A stretch of DNA of 64,000 bases from JAGWAJ01 sp965215155 (lineage in GTDB: Bacteria; Acidobacteriota; Vicinamibacteria; Vicinamibacterales; UBA8438). The notes beneath the pieces were generated by a model, which did no database searches, was not told the origin of the DNA, and was given only the letters and a program-made list of their open reading frames with translations. Position 1 is the stretch's first letter. Each line of letters starts with the position of its first letter. Shown here one piece after another: positions 1 through 9,292 of the stretch. Location of the stretch: positions 496,001 through 560,000 of the forward strand of contig CBDCCY010000004.1 of the NCBI GenBank assembly GCA_965215155.1, in the 5' to 3' direction. A program made the position numbers and the translations under genes.

Positions 1-1083
1 CCGAACCATTACACACGAGAGGTCCCGGAGGTCTCGGACGCACAGCGCGAGGAACTGGAGGGTTGGCTGCGCCGGCGCAATACCGCGCAGGCTCTGGCCC
101 TGAGGGCACGCATCGTGCTGCAGAGCGCCGCGGGACGGAGCGACCAGGTCGTGGCGCAGGCTCTGGGCACGACGCGGGCCACGGTCGGCAAGTGGCGGCG
201 GCGGTTCCTGCGCAACGGCTGCGACGGCTTGCTGGACGAACCACGGCCGGGCGCGCCGCGCCGGGTGTCGGACGAGGACGTCGAACGGGTCGTGGTCCGG
301 ACGCTGGAGACGACCCCACGGGGGGCGACGCATTGGAGCCGGGAGTCGATGGCCCGAGCCTGCGGGCTGAGCGCTTCGACCGTCGGCCGCGTGTGGCGCG
401 CGTTCGCGCTCAAGCCCCATCGCAGCGAGACCTTCAAGCTGTCGCGAGACCCGTTGTTCATCGAGAAAGTGCGCGATATCGTGGGGCTGTACCTGCATCC
501 GCCGGAGCGAGCGGTGGTGCTGTGTGTGGATGAGAAGTCGCAGATCCAGGCGTTGAACCGTACCCAGCCGGTGTTGCCGATGCGTCCGGGAGCACCGGAG
601 CAGCGGACACACGACTATCGACGGCACGGCACGACCTCGTTGTTCGCGGCCCTGAACACCGCCACCGGCGAGGTGATCGGCAGGTGCTTTCGGAAGCACC
701 GCTCGGTGGAGTTCAAGCGCTTCCTCGCCGTGATCGACAAGGCGGTGCCGCCCGACCTCGACATCCACCTGGTGCTGGACAACTACGGCACGCACAAGAC
801 GGCGATGATCCACGACTGGCTGGCACGGCGTCCTCGGTATCACCTGCACTTCACGCCCACGAGCGCATCGTGGCTCAACCAGGTAGAGCGTTGGTTCGCC
901 GAGATCACCCGGCAGCAGATCCGGCGTGGAACCCATCGCAGCACCCAAGCACTCGAGGCGGCGATCAAGGAGTACCTGGCGGTCTACAACGAAGACCCCA
1001 AGCCCTTCGTCTGGACGAAGACCGCCGAGCAGATCCTGGAATCCCTGAAGCGTTACTGCTCACGTATTTCTGACGGTGCACAC
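1..1083 (+). mobile_element. IS630-type insertion sequence, right part
   Basis: The right end is placed at 1083 because 1084-1085 is TA, the target dinucleotide of this family, and because the minus-strand gene reading in from 1740 loses sensible sequence there. The presumed terminal inverted repeat read inward is GTGTGCACCGTCAGAAAT (complement of 1066-1083). The left end is outside the window, so the repeat pair cannot be confirmed. Confidence 0.6.
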
Positions 1084-1086
1084 TAG
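1..1086 (+). CDS. IS630-family transposase, 5' end outside the window
   Basis: DDE transposase of the IS630/Tc1-mariner group, which cuts and pastes its element into TA dinucleotides. The frame is open from base 1, so the true start lies upstream; the GTG at 115 is internal. A helix-turn-helix region (reads TRATVGKWRRRFL) comes first. The catalytic triad is visible: Asp at 529-531 (CVDEKSQ), Asp at 778-780 (LVLDNYGTHK) and Glu at 886-888 (NQVERWF). The 3' end looks complete, and the stop codon falls on the presumed element boundary. Nothing in the visible part suggests inactivation. Family assignment is secure; activity is unknown. Confidence 0.93.
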   Translation, partial: PNHYTREVPEVSDAQREELEGWLRRRNTAQALALRARIVLQSAAGRSDQVVAQALGTTRATVGKWRRRFLRNGCDGLLDEPRPGAPRRVSDEDVERVVVRTLETTPRGATHWSRESMARACGLSASTVGRVWRAFALKPHRSETFKLSRDPLFIEKVRDIVGLYLHPPERAVVLCVDEKSQIQALNRTQPVLPMRPGAPEQRTHDYRRHGTTSLFAALNTATGEVIGRCFRKHRSVEFKRFLAVIDKAVPPDLDIHLVLDNYGTHKTAMIHDWLARRPRYHLHFTPTSASWLNQVERWFAEITRQQIRRGTHRSTQALEAAIKEYLAVYNEDPKPFVWTKTAEQILESLKRYCSRISDGAH

Positions 1087-1740
1087 GTTGCGGTAGTCGA
1101 TCAGGCGGCGCGCTACCGCCTGATTCGCGGCCTCGTCCTCGTCCAGCGGCAAGAATGCGGCCGTCTCCATCCGCTTCGTGAGGCCCTGGAGTTGGGCGAC
1201 GTCCTGTTCGATGGCGGGGTCGTCCGCAACCCGCCGCAGCTCGTCGAGCACGTGCGCCCAGCTCGCAACCAGGAGGAAATGGGCACCCGCCCGTGCCCAG
1301 ACGGCTTGGTCCCGTTGGGTTTCGTCCTCGATGCGGCTCTCCGGCCGTTCCGCGCAGCGCCTGCTCAGGGTCTCCCACAAGAAACGAATCCGCTTCCGCG
1401 GTGCGATGTACACGAGCGCAGAGGGCGCGTCGGCGGGCAGCGTCGCGAGATAGTTGAGCGGCTGCGCTTGGGGCACGCCCTCCCAGAACACCGTTTCTAC
1501 CAGCACCCGCGGTCTCCGGGTGTCGTCGTAGATCGTCACGTCCGGAAGACTGTCGTCCTTCTGCTCCGGGTCGCCCTTGACGCGGGCGGGCTCGAACTGC
1601 AGCGGACGGCTCTCCCCGAGCAAGTCGACGAACGCCGAGGCCATGCCTGGCGAGTCATCGACGTCGAGGATGTGAGCCAGGGCGATCGTCGCCGCGCGCT
1701 CCGGGTGCCATCCCGCTGCAAGTCCCGCCAGCAAGGTCAT
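1060..1740 (-). CDS. PD-(D/E)XK nuclease-like hypothetical protein, 3' end cut by the IS
   Basis: A 226-residue product. The middle reads SLPDVTIYDD, then VLVETVFWEG, then QPLNYLATLP and ALVYIAP, which resembles the PD...ExK...Q layout of restriction-endonuclease-like proteins. The lysine expected after the second acidic residue appears replaced (ETV instead of ExK), so it may be inactive. The last residues (VCTVRNT) are encoded by the terminal sequence of the adjacent IS630 element, so the original gene was probably longer and was truncated by the insertion. The start ATG (1738-1740) lies about 65 bp after the repaired stop of the upstream ARPP-1 gene, so both may be co-transcribed. Fold assignment is tentative. 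Confidence 0.55.
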   Translation of the reverse strand: MTLLAGLAAGWHPERAATIALAHILDVDDSPGMASAFVDLLGESRPLQFEPARVKGDPEQKDDSLPDVTIYDDTRRPRVLVETVFWEGVPQAQPLNYLATLPADAPSALVYIAPRKRIRFLWETLSRRCAERPESRIEDETQRDQAVWARAGAHFLLVASWAHVLDELRRVADDPAIEQDVAQLQGLTKRMETAAFLPLDEDEAANQAVARRLIDYRNLVCTVRNT

Positions 1741-1804
1741 GACGGCTGATCCCCTTCAAGCGTCTCGAATGTCACGGCCCGGACCGTATCACACGCGCGA
1801 GCCC

Positions 1805-2801
1805 TCACGCACTTCGCGCAGCGTGACTCGATGCACTGGCGGTCACCGCTCCTGCTTCGCGCTTCCCGGTGTCGCCCTTCTTGATAACGAAGTCGCGGCG
1901 GTCGCGGTACAGCAGCGCGCGGTTCAGGACTTCGTCCGCGGCCGACAGATCGACGGTGGCGCATTCCGTCATGATCCAGTACTTGTAGTCGCCGAGGAAC
2001 AGGTACCGGGGTGTCCTGCGTCCGAGCGGCAGTGAAGCGGCGGACGACCTGCAGGACCCGCGTCGCGGACGGCCGCCCCTTCGCGACGGGCGGTTCCAGG
2101 AGATGCGACCGGATCAGCGCACGCCAGTGGGCGGCCAGCAGGTGCGGCGAACCGAAGAGGTCCATGGACGCCACCCACGGTCCGTGCGCGGCCACGACGC
2201 CGCACTGTCCGGGAAGCGGTCCGCGGGCGGCGAGCTTCTCGATCGCGGCGGCGCGTGACGGCTCGCGGTGCTGCGCCGCCCGCTTCACGTCCGCCGCCGC
2301 CGCGGTGGTCGACTGCACGGACGCGCGGTGGAGCATGGCGTCGACCTCGTCCCAGACCGCACCCTGATCGCCGGCGCGGGAACCGCTCCGGCGCATGGAC
2401 GCGGCAACGCCGGCGTGCTGCGCGGCCCGTACGGGAGCGGCCGCGAACGAGTCGTCGCGCGCCGCCGCCCGCGGCCCGCCCCAGCGGCCGCGCTCGAGGC
2501 AGGAGACCGGAATCTCCAGGTCGGCCAGAGCCGGCACCAGGACGGTCACGTTGACGGCGCGGTTCTGCTTCCCGCCGAGGAAATGCTCGCCTTCGACGAC
2601 GAGCACCGGCTTGTCGCCCGGGTTGCGCACCCGCAGCACCTGCACGGACGGCTCCTCGAGCTCGTCCACGACGAGTTCCGAGGACTCGCCGGTCGTGATC
2701 GCCGGCAGGTCGTTCCCGGCCAGGTACACGGGAAAGAACGACACTCCCAGCCGGGTGATGGGCCAGCCGATCGCCAGGGTGTCGAGCTTGGGCAGGGCCA
2801 T
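1805..2801 (-). CDS. ARPP-1 domain protein, apparent single-base frameshift
   Basis: Resembles ARPP-1 (ARG and rhodanese/phosphatase-associated protein), a domain linked to NAD/ADP-ribose metabolism by gene context. Diagnostic stretches are PVLVVEGEHFLGGKQNRAVN (about residues 65-84), LEIPVSCLERGRW (95-107), DQGAVWDEV (145-153) and the C-terminal YLFLGDYKYWIM. The last is in a different frame: near 2005-2012 a CCCC run appears to have one extra C. Repairing it gives a 331-residue product ending at 1805; unrepaired, the frame runs to 1737. The ATG at 2801 is chosen over 2828 because GGAGGTGGAC precedes it. It diverges from an NrtR-like NUDIX regulator with palindromic boxes between. The frameshift may be a real lesion or an assembly error. 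Confidence 0.72.
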
Positions 2802-2812
2802 GTCCACCTCCA

Positions 2813-2829
2813 ATTGTCGGGCAGACAAG
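2813..2829. promoter_or_regulatory. Palindromic operator candidate, box 1
   Basis: Reads ATTGTC-GGGCA-GACAAG, a dyad with 5-bp spacer and one mismatch. It sits immediately upstream of the ARPP-1 ribosome binding site, where a repressor would block that gene. Confidence 0.6.
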
Positions 2830-2848
2830 AATAGGGGCGGTGGCTGGC

Positions 2849-2865
2849 ATTGTCAAGTCGACAAT
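2849..2865. promoter_or_regulatory. Palindromic operator candidate, box 2
   Basis: Reads ATTGTC-AAGTC-GACAAT, a perfect dyad followed by ATAT. It starts 36 bp from the start of box 1, between the divergent ARPP-1 and NUDIX genes. The pattern suits a dimeric winged-helix regulator; the neighbouring NrtR-like protein is the obvious candidate. Confidence 0.65.
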
Positions 2866-2971
2866 ATATCCGGCAGGCGCGACGCCGCTGACGAGGGTGC
2901 ACGTCAGGAGAGTGAGGAACTCGTTCCGGGGCGCAGAGCAAGGCGTGATCCCGCTACCGTCTGGTCTTGCC

Positions 2972-2988
2972 TTTGTCAGAAACACAAT
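2972..2988. promoter_or_regulatory. Palindromic operator candidate, box 3 (degenerate)
   Basis: Reads TTTGTC-AGAAA-CACAAT followed by ATAT, matching the other two boxes with two mismatches. It ends 14 bp before the proposed GTG start of the NUDIX gene, which would fit autoregulation. Confidence 0.45.
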
Positions 2989-3001
2989 ATATGGTGCTCG
3001 G

Positions 3002-3868
3002 GTGGCCCCGGGCGACGGCGACGAGTACGGCTACGACCCCCGCGCCTATCCCCCTGTCGCCGTCACCGTGGACGTCGCGGTCTTCACCATCCGGGACGAC
3101 GCGCTGCACGTGCTGCTGATCCAGCGGGGAGGCGAACCGTACCTGGGAGCCTGGGCGCTGCCGGGCGGCTTCGTGCGGCCCGACGAGGATCTGGACCAGG
3201 CGGCGGCCCGAGAGCTCGGAGAGGAGACGGGCCTGCGCCCGGGCGGCTGGCACCTCGAGCAGCTCGGCAGCTACGGGGCTCCGGAGCGAGACCCCCGCAT
3301 GCGGGTGGTCACCGTGGCCTACTGGGCGATCTGCTCCGATCTACCCACGGTGCGGGGGGGCGGGGACGCCCTGGCCGCGGCCTTGACGCCGGTGGAACGG
3401 ATCGAGCGCGGCGACGTCCGCCTGGCGTTCGACCACGAACGGATCGTGAGGGATGCGGTCGAGCGGACGCGGGCCAAGCTCGAGTACACGGCCCTCGCGG
3501 CGAGGTTCTGCCCGCCGGAGTTCACGGTTGGGCAGCTTCGCCGCGTCTACGAGACGGTCTGGAACACGCGCCTCGATCCCGGGAACTTCCAGCGCGGCGT
3601 CCAGGAGAGCGGCGCCTTCGAGAAGCGCCTCGCAGCGCCCCCGGCGCCGCAGTCCGGGCGCGGGCGTCCTGCATCGCTCTGGTCCGTCCGGGAAGCGACC
3701 CTCGACGACGACCAGCCCGCGGCGCCACTGGCTAGGCCACCGGCGAGGCGACGGCGACCCGAACTGGAGCGACGCCATCTTCTTGCCCCAGCCGCCGGCC
3801 CCCCGGCCGAGGGCGATGCGCCCGCCGAGAGCGACTCCGGTTCGCCATCGAAGGACGAGCCGGAGTAG
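3002..3868 (+). CDS. NUDIX hydrolase with C-terminal winged helix (NrtR-like)
   Basis: A NUDIX domain followed by a winged-helix region, the architecture of NrtR-type regulators of NAD metabolism that sense ADP-ribose. The NUDIX box is complete: G-x5-E-x7-REL-x-EE-x-GL around 3167-3235, so catalytic activity may be retained. The C-terminal part reads FTVGQLRRVYETVW and LDPGNFQRGV, typical of the DNA-binding half, then about 70 residues of Pro/Ala/Arg-rich tail not usual for the family. The GTG at 3002 is chosen because family members begin shortly before the YDPRAYPPVAVTVD segment, and because it leaves all three palindromic boxes upstream; the GTG at 2840 would put two inside the gene. It probably controls the divergent ARPP-1 gene. 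Confidence 0.8.
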   Translation: MAPGDGDEYGYDPRAYPPVAVTVDVAVFTIRDDALHVLLIQRGGEPYLGAWALPGGFVRPDEDLDQAAARELGEETGLRPGGWHLEQLGSYGAPERDPRMRVVTVAYWAICSDLPTVRGGGDALAAALTPVERIERGDVRLAFDHERIVRDAVERTRAKLEYTALAARFCPPEFTVGQLRRVYETVWNTRLDPGNFQRGVQESGAFEKRLAAPPAPQSGRGRPASLWSVREATLDDDQPAAPLARPPARRRRPELERRHLLAPAAGPPAEGDAPAESDSGSPSKDEPE

Positions 3869-3914
3869 GCCCGTCCCACGCCGCTCGGCGGGCGGCCGGC
3901 CGCTACAATGCCGC

Positions 3915-4880
3915 GTGGACAGGCGCAGGCTGCCCATCGGCATCCAGACCTTCCAGCAGATCCGGGAGGAGGGCTACTACTACGTCGACAAGACCGCCTA
4001 CGCCCAGCGGATCGCATTCGACGCCGGCAAGCACTACTTCCTCTCGCGCCCGCGCCGCTTCGGCAAGAGCCTGTTCCTGGACACCTGAAGGAGCTGTACG
4101 AGGGCGCCGAAGAGCTGTTCCGCGGCCTGGCGGTGCACGACGGGTGGGACTGGTCGCGGCGCCACCCGGTGCTGCGGCTGAGCTTCGGCTCCGGCAACTT
4201 CCGGCGGCCCGGCACGCTGGCGGAGAGCGCGACCACGCAGCTCGAGGACATCGGCCGGCGAGCAGGCGTCGCGGCGTGGGCCGGCGGCGCACCGGTGCGC
4301 TTCCGCCGCCTGCTCGAGGCCATGACCGAACGGGCCGGGCGGCGGGTCGTGGTGCTGGTCGACGAGTACGACAAGCCGATCCTGGACGCGCTGGACGAGC
4401 CGGACCTCGCGAAGGCGAACCGCGACGATCTGCGCGGGCTGTACGGCACGATCAAGGACTGCGATGCCTACGTGGAGCTCACCTTCATCACCGGCGTGAG
4501 CCGGTTCTTCCGGGTCAGACTGTTCTCCGACCTGAACAACCTCATCGACCTCACCGTGGATCCCGACTATTCGGCGATCTGCGGCTACACCGAGGCGGAC
4601 CTCGACGCGGTGTTCGCGCCGGAGCTGCCGGGCCTGGACCGGAACGAGATCCGCGCCTGGTACAACGGCTACAGTTGGCTGGGCGCGGAGAAGGTCTACA
4701 ACCCCTTCGGCCTGCTCAAGCTGTTCCGCAGCCGCGAGTTCGAGGGGCACTGGTTCGAGACCGCCACGCCGCGCTTCCTGGTGGACACCCTGATCTCCCG
4801 CAGCAGGGCGTCCAGGTCGTCCTGCGAGGTGGTGGACGCGTTCGGCGCAACACCGGTGGAGGTCATGCGAACATCCTGCC
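3915..4880 (+). pseudogene. AAA-ATPase-like / DUF1703 protein remnant
   Basis: Broken gene of the AAA-ATPase_like family (predicted ATPase with a C-terminal PD-(D/E)XK nuclease domain). The N-terminus reads LPIGIQTFQQIREEGYYYVD and carries a Walker A-like SRPRRFGKSL. At about 4083 one base is missing (FLDT then stop; the next frame continues LKELYEGAEELFRGL). The body then has Walker B (VVVLVDEYDKPI) and family motifs to WFETATPRFLVDTLI at about 4795. Beyond this homology is lost and the nuclease domain is absent. The start is the GTG at 3915. One frameshift plus a missing C-terminal third make a decayed gene the best reading. Confidence 0.82.
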
Positions 4881-4957
4881 ACATCCGCCGGATGCCGCCG
4901 AGGCGCGTTTCCCTTGCGGCCGGACGCGCGAGGGCCCGGGGCGGTCGCGCCCCGCGC

Positions 4958-4976
4958 GGATCCGATTTGCGGATCC
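4958..4976. terminator. Hairpin at the 3' end of mutY
   Basis: GGATCCG-ATTTG-CGGATCC, a perfect 7-bp stem just past the mutY stop. A second hairpin (GGGGCG-GTCG-CGCCCC, 4938-4953) follows on the same side. There is no T tract, so termination is inferred from position only. Confidence 0.45.
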
Positions 4977-4978
4977 GG

Positions 4979-6064
<1,086 letters not shown>

Positions 6065-6108
6065 GCCGGTGCCAACCTGCGCCGCGCTCACGCTACGCCG
6101 GGCGCACG

Positions 6109-7242
6109 CTACGCCGCGCTCGCGCGCGAATCCAGGTACCGGCGCCCGGAAACGACCATCGCGCCGAGGCCGAGCCAGGTGGCGGCCAGCCAGAAGAGCC
6201 ATCCGACGAAGGGGATGGCGAACAGCAGGTAGAGCAGGAGGACGCCGACCGCCATCGTCGCGTAGGGCGAAGCGCCGGGGCGTCCTGCCAGACCGAGCAG
6301 CCGATCCCCGATCCAGACCGCAATCGGAAGCTTGGCCGCGTACAGCGCGAGGCCGAACACCAGGATGGCCGCGACGCCGATCGGCAAGCCGACGAGCGTC
6401 ACGACGGCGATCACTGCCGCTACCGGAATCAGCAGGAAGGCGGTGAATCCGAGCAGCGCACCGAGCGTGGTCTCCTCGGCGATGGACGCGACCAGCCGCT
6501 GCACGAGGCCCCGGAACAGCGCGACGACGACGATCCCGGTGAGCAGCGCCGCCAGGACCTGCCAGAACCAGAACAGGACGCTGAAGCCTCCGCCGCCGTC
6601 CTCCGGGTCCTCGACCGGCTCCTCGTAGCGCACCGCTCCGTCCACCTGGGCTGCCGCCTCGGGGCTCAGGGGCGTCCGCGTCTGGTAGTCGAGGTCTCCG
6701 GTGATGCGTGCGCCGGGCGCCAGGTCGAGGCGGTCGGCGATGACGTTCGCGTTGCCGTGCACGGTGCCCCGAACGACGATCTCGCCTGCCGCCACCCGGG
6801 CGCCGTTCTCCACCGTGCCGTCGATCTCCACGAGGCTGCCGGCGGCTGTGAGGCCGCCCGCGATGCGCGCGGTCTCGGTCAGCCGCAGCTCCGTGCCCAC
6901 GGCGAGCAGGTCGCCGTCGATCGTGGTGTCGACGGTGAGCGTCTGCCCGGCGATGCGGGAGGAGTCCCCGATGGGGCCCCGGAGGTCGATCGTGTTGGCG
7001 GCCGCAAACAGATCCCCGTCGACCTGACCGTCGACCACGATTCGCCGCGCTCCGGCCACCAGATCGCCGTTCAGCCGCCCGTCGATGCGGACCGTCTGCG
7101 ACGCAGCGTAGAGGTCTCCCTCGCGCGCCTCGCCGCTCGCGATCGTCACCGCATCGCCGGCTTCGACCAACTGGGCCTCCGCCGGCGCCGCAGCCCCGGC
7201 GAACGTCACCGCGACCGTCAACCCTGTCCACACTGTTCGCAC
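6109..7242 (-). CDS. Bactofilin-like (polymer-forming repeat) membrane protein
   Basis: A signal peptide (VRTVWTGLTVAVTFAG...PAEA|Q) is followed by about 190 residues of short beta repeats alternating 'DGxLxGDL', 'IxG' and 'VxVxG' units, as in bactofilin/polymer-forming cytoskeletal folds. An acidic linker (EEPVEDPEDGGGG) and four or five hydrophobic segments follow. It is therefore probably an exported beta-helix anchored in the inner membrane by its C-terminal half. The start is the GTG at 7240-7242, preceded by GGGAGG at about 8 nt; the longer frame to 7293 would put the signal peptide internally. Function is unknown; a structural or envelope-stress role is only a guess. Confidence 0.7.
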   Translation of the reverse strand: MRTVWTGLTVAVTFAGAAAPAEAQLVEAGDAVTIASGEAREGDLYAASQTVRIDGRLNGDLVAGARRIVVDGQVDGDLFAAANTIDLRGPIGDSSRIAGQTLTVDTTIDGDLLAVGTELRLTETARIAGGLTAAGSLVEIDGTVENGARVAAGEIVVRGTVHGNANVIADRLDLAPGARITGDLDYQTRTPLSPEAAAQVDGAVRYEEPVEDPEDGGGGFSVLFWFWQVLAALLTGIVVVALFRGLVQRLVASIAEETTLGALLGFTAFLLIPVAAVIAVVTLVGLPIGVAAILVFGLALYAAKLPIAVWIGDRLLGLAGRPGASPYATMAVGVLLLYLLFAIPFVGWLFWLAATWLGLGAMVVSGRRYLDSRASAA

Positions 7243-7382
7243 GATGGTGTCCTCCCAGCCGGAATTCTCACGGCGCGGCGCCGCGCGGAGCAACGGCCGC
7301 TCGACCGGCGGTCGAAGGCAGGGCTTCAGCGGTCCGGAACGGGCGGCGACCGGCGACAGCGACCTGACGGTGCCCGGCGGAG

Positions 7383-8165
7383 CTACCAGGGGAAGATCTC
7401 GCGCAGCCGGCGGGCCTGCCGGCGGGAGAGCGGGACGGTGCCCGCGCCGGGGCAGACGATGGCGTGGGCGCCCGCGTCGAGCGGCCGAATCTCGCTGATG
7501 CGGCCGAGGTTGACCAGGCAGCTCCGATGTGCGCGAAAGAAGCGGCGCCCGAGCTGCTGCTCCAGGTCCGACAGGGTGCGGTCGACGAGGAAGCGGTCGT
7601 CGGCGGTTCTCGCGAAGACCAGCGTGTCGTCCGCCTCGAACCAGATGATGTCGTCGGGGTCGAGGAGCAGGATGCGCGACCCGTGGCGCACGCTGACCCG
7701 CTCCGGACCCGCGGGCGTCGTCGAATCCGGCCCTGACGCGGGGCTCTGCCCCAGCGACTGCCGCAGCCCGTCGAGATCGTCGAGGAGCCGCAGGGCCGCA
7801 CTGGCGTCCCCGAGCCGCTCCCGTGCCCGCTCGAGGGCCCGGGCGAACCGTTCGCGGCCGACCGGCTTCAGCAGGTAGTCCAGCGAACGCACCTCGAAGG
7901 CAGACACCGCGTAGCGGTCGAAGGCGGTGACGAAGATGACGTGCGGGACGTGGCGCGCCCGCCGCAGAACGTCGAAGCCCGTGCCTTCGGGCATCTGCAC
8001 GTCGAGGAAGCAGAGGTCGGGCGCGGCCTCGTCGAGCAGCCGCACCGCCGCCTCCGCATCGGCCGCCTCGCCCGCGAGCTCGAAGTCCGGATGCGCAGCC
8101 AGCAGTTGCTTCACCCGTTCCCGTGCCGGCCGCTCGTCGTCGACGACGACGCAGCGATGCCTCAC
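7383..8165 (-). CDS. LytTR-family response regulator
   Basis: Two-component response regulator of the LytR/AlgR type, 260 residues. Receiver domain: VVVDDERPAR at the start, phospho-acceptor Asp in CFLDVQMPEGTG (about residue 55), and the conserved Lys in YLLKPVGRERF. After a linker of about 40 residues, a LytTR DNA-binding domain covers about 155-260 (IIWFEADDTLVFART, FFRAHRSCLVNLGRISEI). The start ATG overlaps the stop of the upstream sensor kinase by 4 bp (ATGA), so the pair is translationally coupled and surely cognate. Target genes cannot be told from the sequence. Confidence 0.95.
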   Translation of the reverse strand: MRHRCVVVDDERPARERVKQLLAAHPDFELAGEAADAEAAVRLLDEAAPDLCFLDVQMPEGTGFDVLRRARHVPHVIFVTAFDRYAVSAFEVRSLDYLLKPVGRERFARALERARERLGDASAALRLLDDLDGLRQSLGQSPASGPDSTTPAGPERVSVRHGSRILLLDPDDIIWFEADDTLVFARTADDRFLVDRTLSDLEQQLGRRFFRAHRSCLVNLGRISEIRPLDAGAHAIVCPGAGTVPLSRRQARRLREIFPW

Positions 8166-9292
8166 GCCGCGGTCTCTGCGGCTACGGGCGGATCCGTCCT
8201 TGCCGGCCCCGCCGGCGGAACGGACTCGGCCGGCAGCGTGAGCCGGGCCCGGGCGCCGCCGCCCGGCGCGGGCGAGAGGGCGATGGTCGCGCGCCCGCCG
8301 TAACGGGCTTCGAGACGGCGCGAGATGTTGCCCAGCCCGTGGCCGTCGCGTATCAGGCTCTCCCCGGCATCGGAGAGGCCGACCCCGTCGTCAACGACGT
8401 CGATCTCCAGCCGCGATCCGTCCGTCGCGGCCGAGACGTCGATCCGACCGCCGCGCGCCCGGGGGGCCAGCCCGTGCCCGACCGCGTTCTCCAGCAGGGG
8501 CTGCAGGATCAGGCCCGGCACGCGCACCGGGAGCGACCGCGGGTCGACGTGCCAGGCCACCTGCAGGCGATCGCCGAATCGGGCGCGCTCGATCCGCAGG
8601 TAGTCGCGGGTGAAGGCGATTTCCTCGCCGAGCGGGACGGGGGCGGCGTCCGCGACGTCGAACGCGTAGCGGAACAGGCTGGCGAACGTCTCCAGCAGCT
8701 CCTCGGCCTTGCGGACGTCCTCCTCGAGCATCGCGGTGATGGTGTTCAGCGTGTTGAAGAAGAAGTGCGGGTTGATGCGCGCCTGGAGCGCCGCGAGCTC
8801 CGCGCGCGCGGCCTCCTCGCGCAACCGCGCCTCGACCAGCCGCACCTCCTCCATCTCGCGCAGCGTGCCCTGCAGCCGCAGGCGCATCTCCTCGTAGCCG
8901 AGCACGACGCCCCCAACCACCAGGGCGAGGAGGCCGTTGACGGTGATGACCACGATGGCAAGACGCAGCTCGCGGAACACGAACAGCGGATAGGCCCCGA
9001 GCACCGCGAGGCTGCCGAGGACGGCGCCCGAGAGCAGCGTCATGACCAGCAGGGGGAAGCGGAGCACGCCCGAGCGTCCGCGGAGCCGCGGGAACAGCCA
9101 GACCGAGCCGACCATCGCGGTGAGCCCGACGACGTTGCCGAAGAGCACCGAGATGACGAGGGTGGGAGGCTCGACGCCGTCGGCCTGGAAGAAGCTGACC
9201 GCGAGGCCGATGGCCAGACCAGCGATGCTGCTGACCGCCACCCACAGCGAGACCTGGCGCGCGACGCGCCACGCCGGGCGGGACCGGCTCAC
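8162..9292 (-). CDS. LytS/YehU-type sensor histidine kinase
   Basis: Membrane sensor kinase of the His_kinase/HATPase_c type, 376 residues. Four or five hydrophobic segments fill residues 10-140, then a coiled coil (EEMRLRLQGTLREMEEVRL) leads to the phospho-acceptor motif QARINPHFFFNTLN at about 180. ATP-binding boxes follow: LLENAVGHGL (N box), DVVDDGVGLS (G1) and GHGLGNISRRLE (G2). The GTG start (9290-9292) overlaps the stop of the upstream phosphatase (GTGA), and its own stop overlaps the regulator start. The membrane region resembles that of the upstream phosphatase, so both may read the same signal. Confidence 0.93.
   Translation of the reverse strand: MSRSRPAWRVARQVSLWVAVSSIAGLAIGLAVSFFQADGVEPPTLVISVLFGNVVGLTAMVGSVWLFPRLRGRSGVLRFPLLVMTLLSGAVLGSLAVLGAYPLFVFRELRLAIVVITVNGLLALVVGGVVLGYEEMRLRLQGTLREMEEVRLVEARLREEAARAELAALQARINPHFFFNTLNTITAMLEEDVRKAEELLETFASLFRYAFDVADAAPVPLGEEIAFTRDYLRIERARFGDRLQVAWHVDPRSLPVRVPGLILQPLLENAVGHGLAPRARGGRIDVSAATDGSRLEIDVVDDGVGLSDAGESLIRDGHGLGNISRRLEARYGGRATIALSPAPGGGARARLTLPAESVPPAGPARTDPPVAAETAA

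Noticed and set aside
2802..2828. Upstream start for the ARPP-1 gene at 2828
   Set aside because: GGAGGTGGAC lies directly before the ATG at 2801, and the extra residues would overlap operator box 1.
2840..3001. Upstream GTG start for the NUDIX gene at 2840
   Set aside because: The added 54 residues look unlike the family and would place two palindromic boxes inside the coding region.
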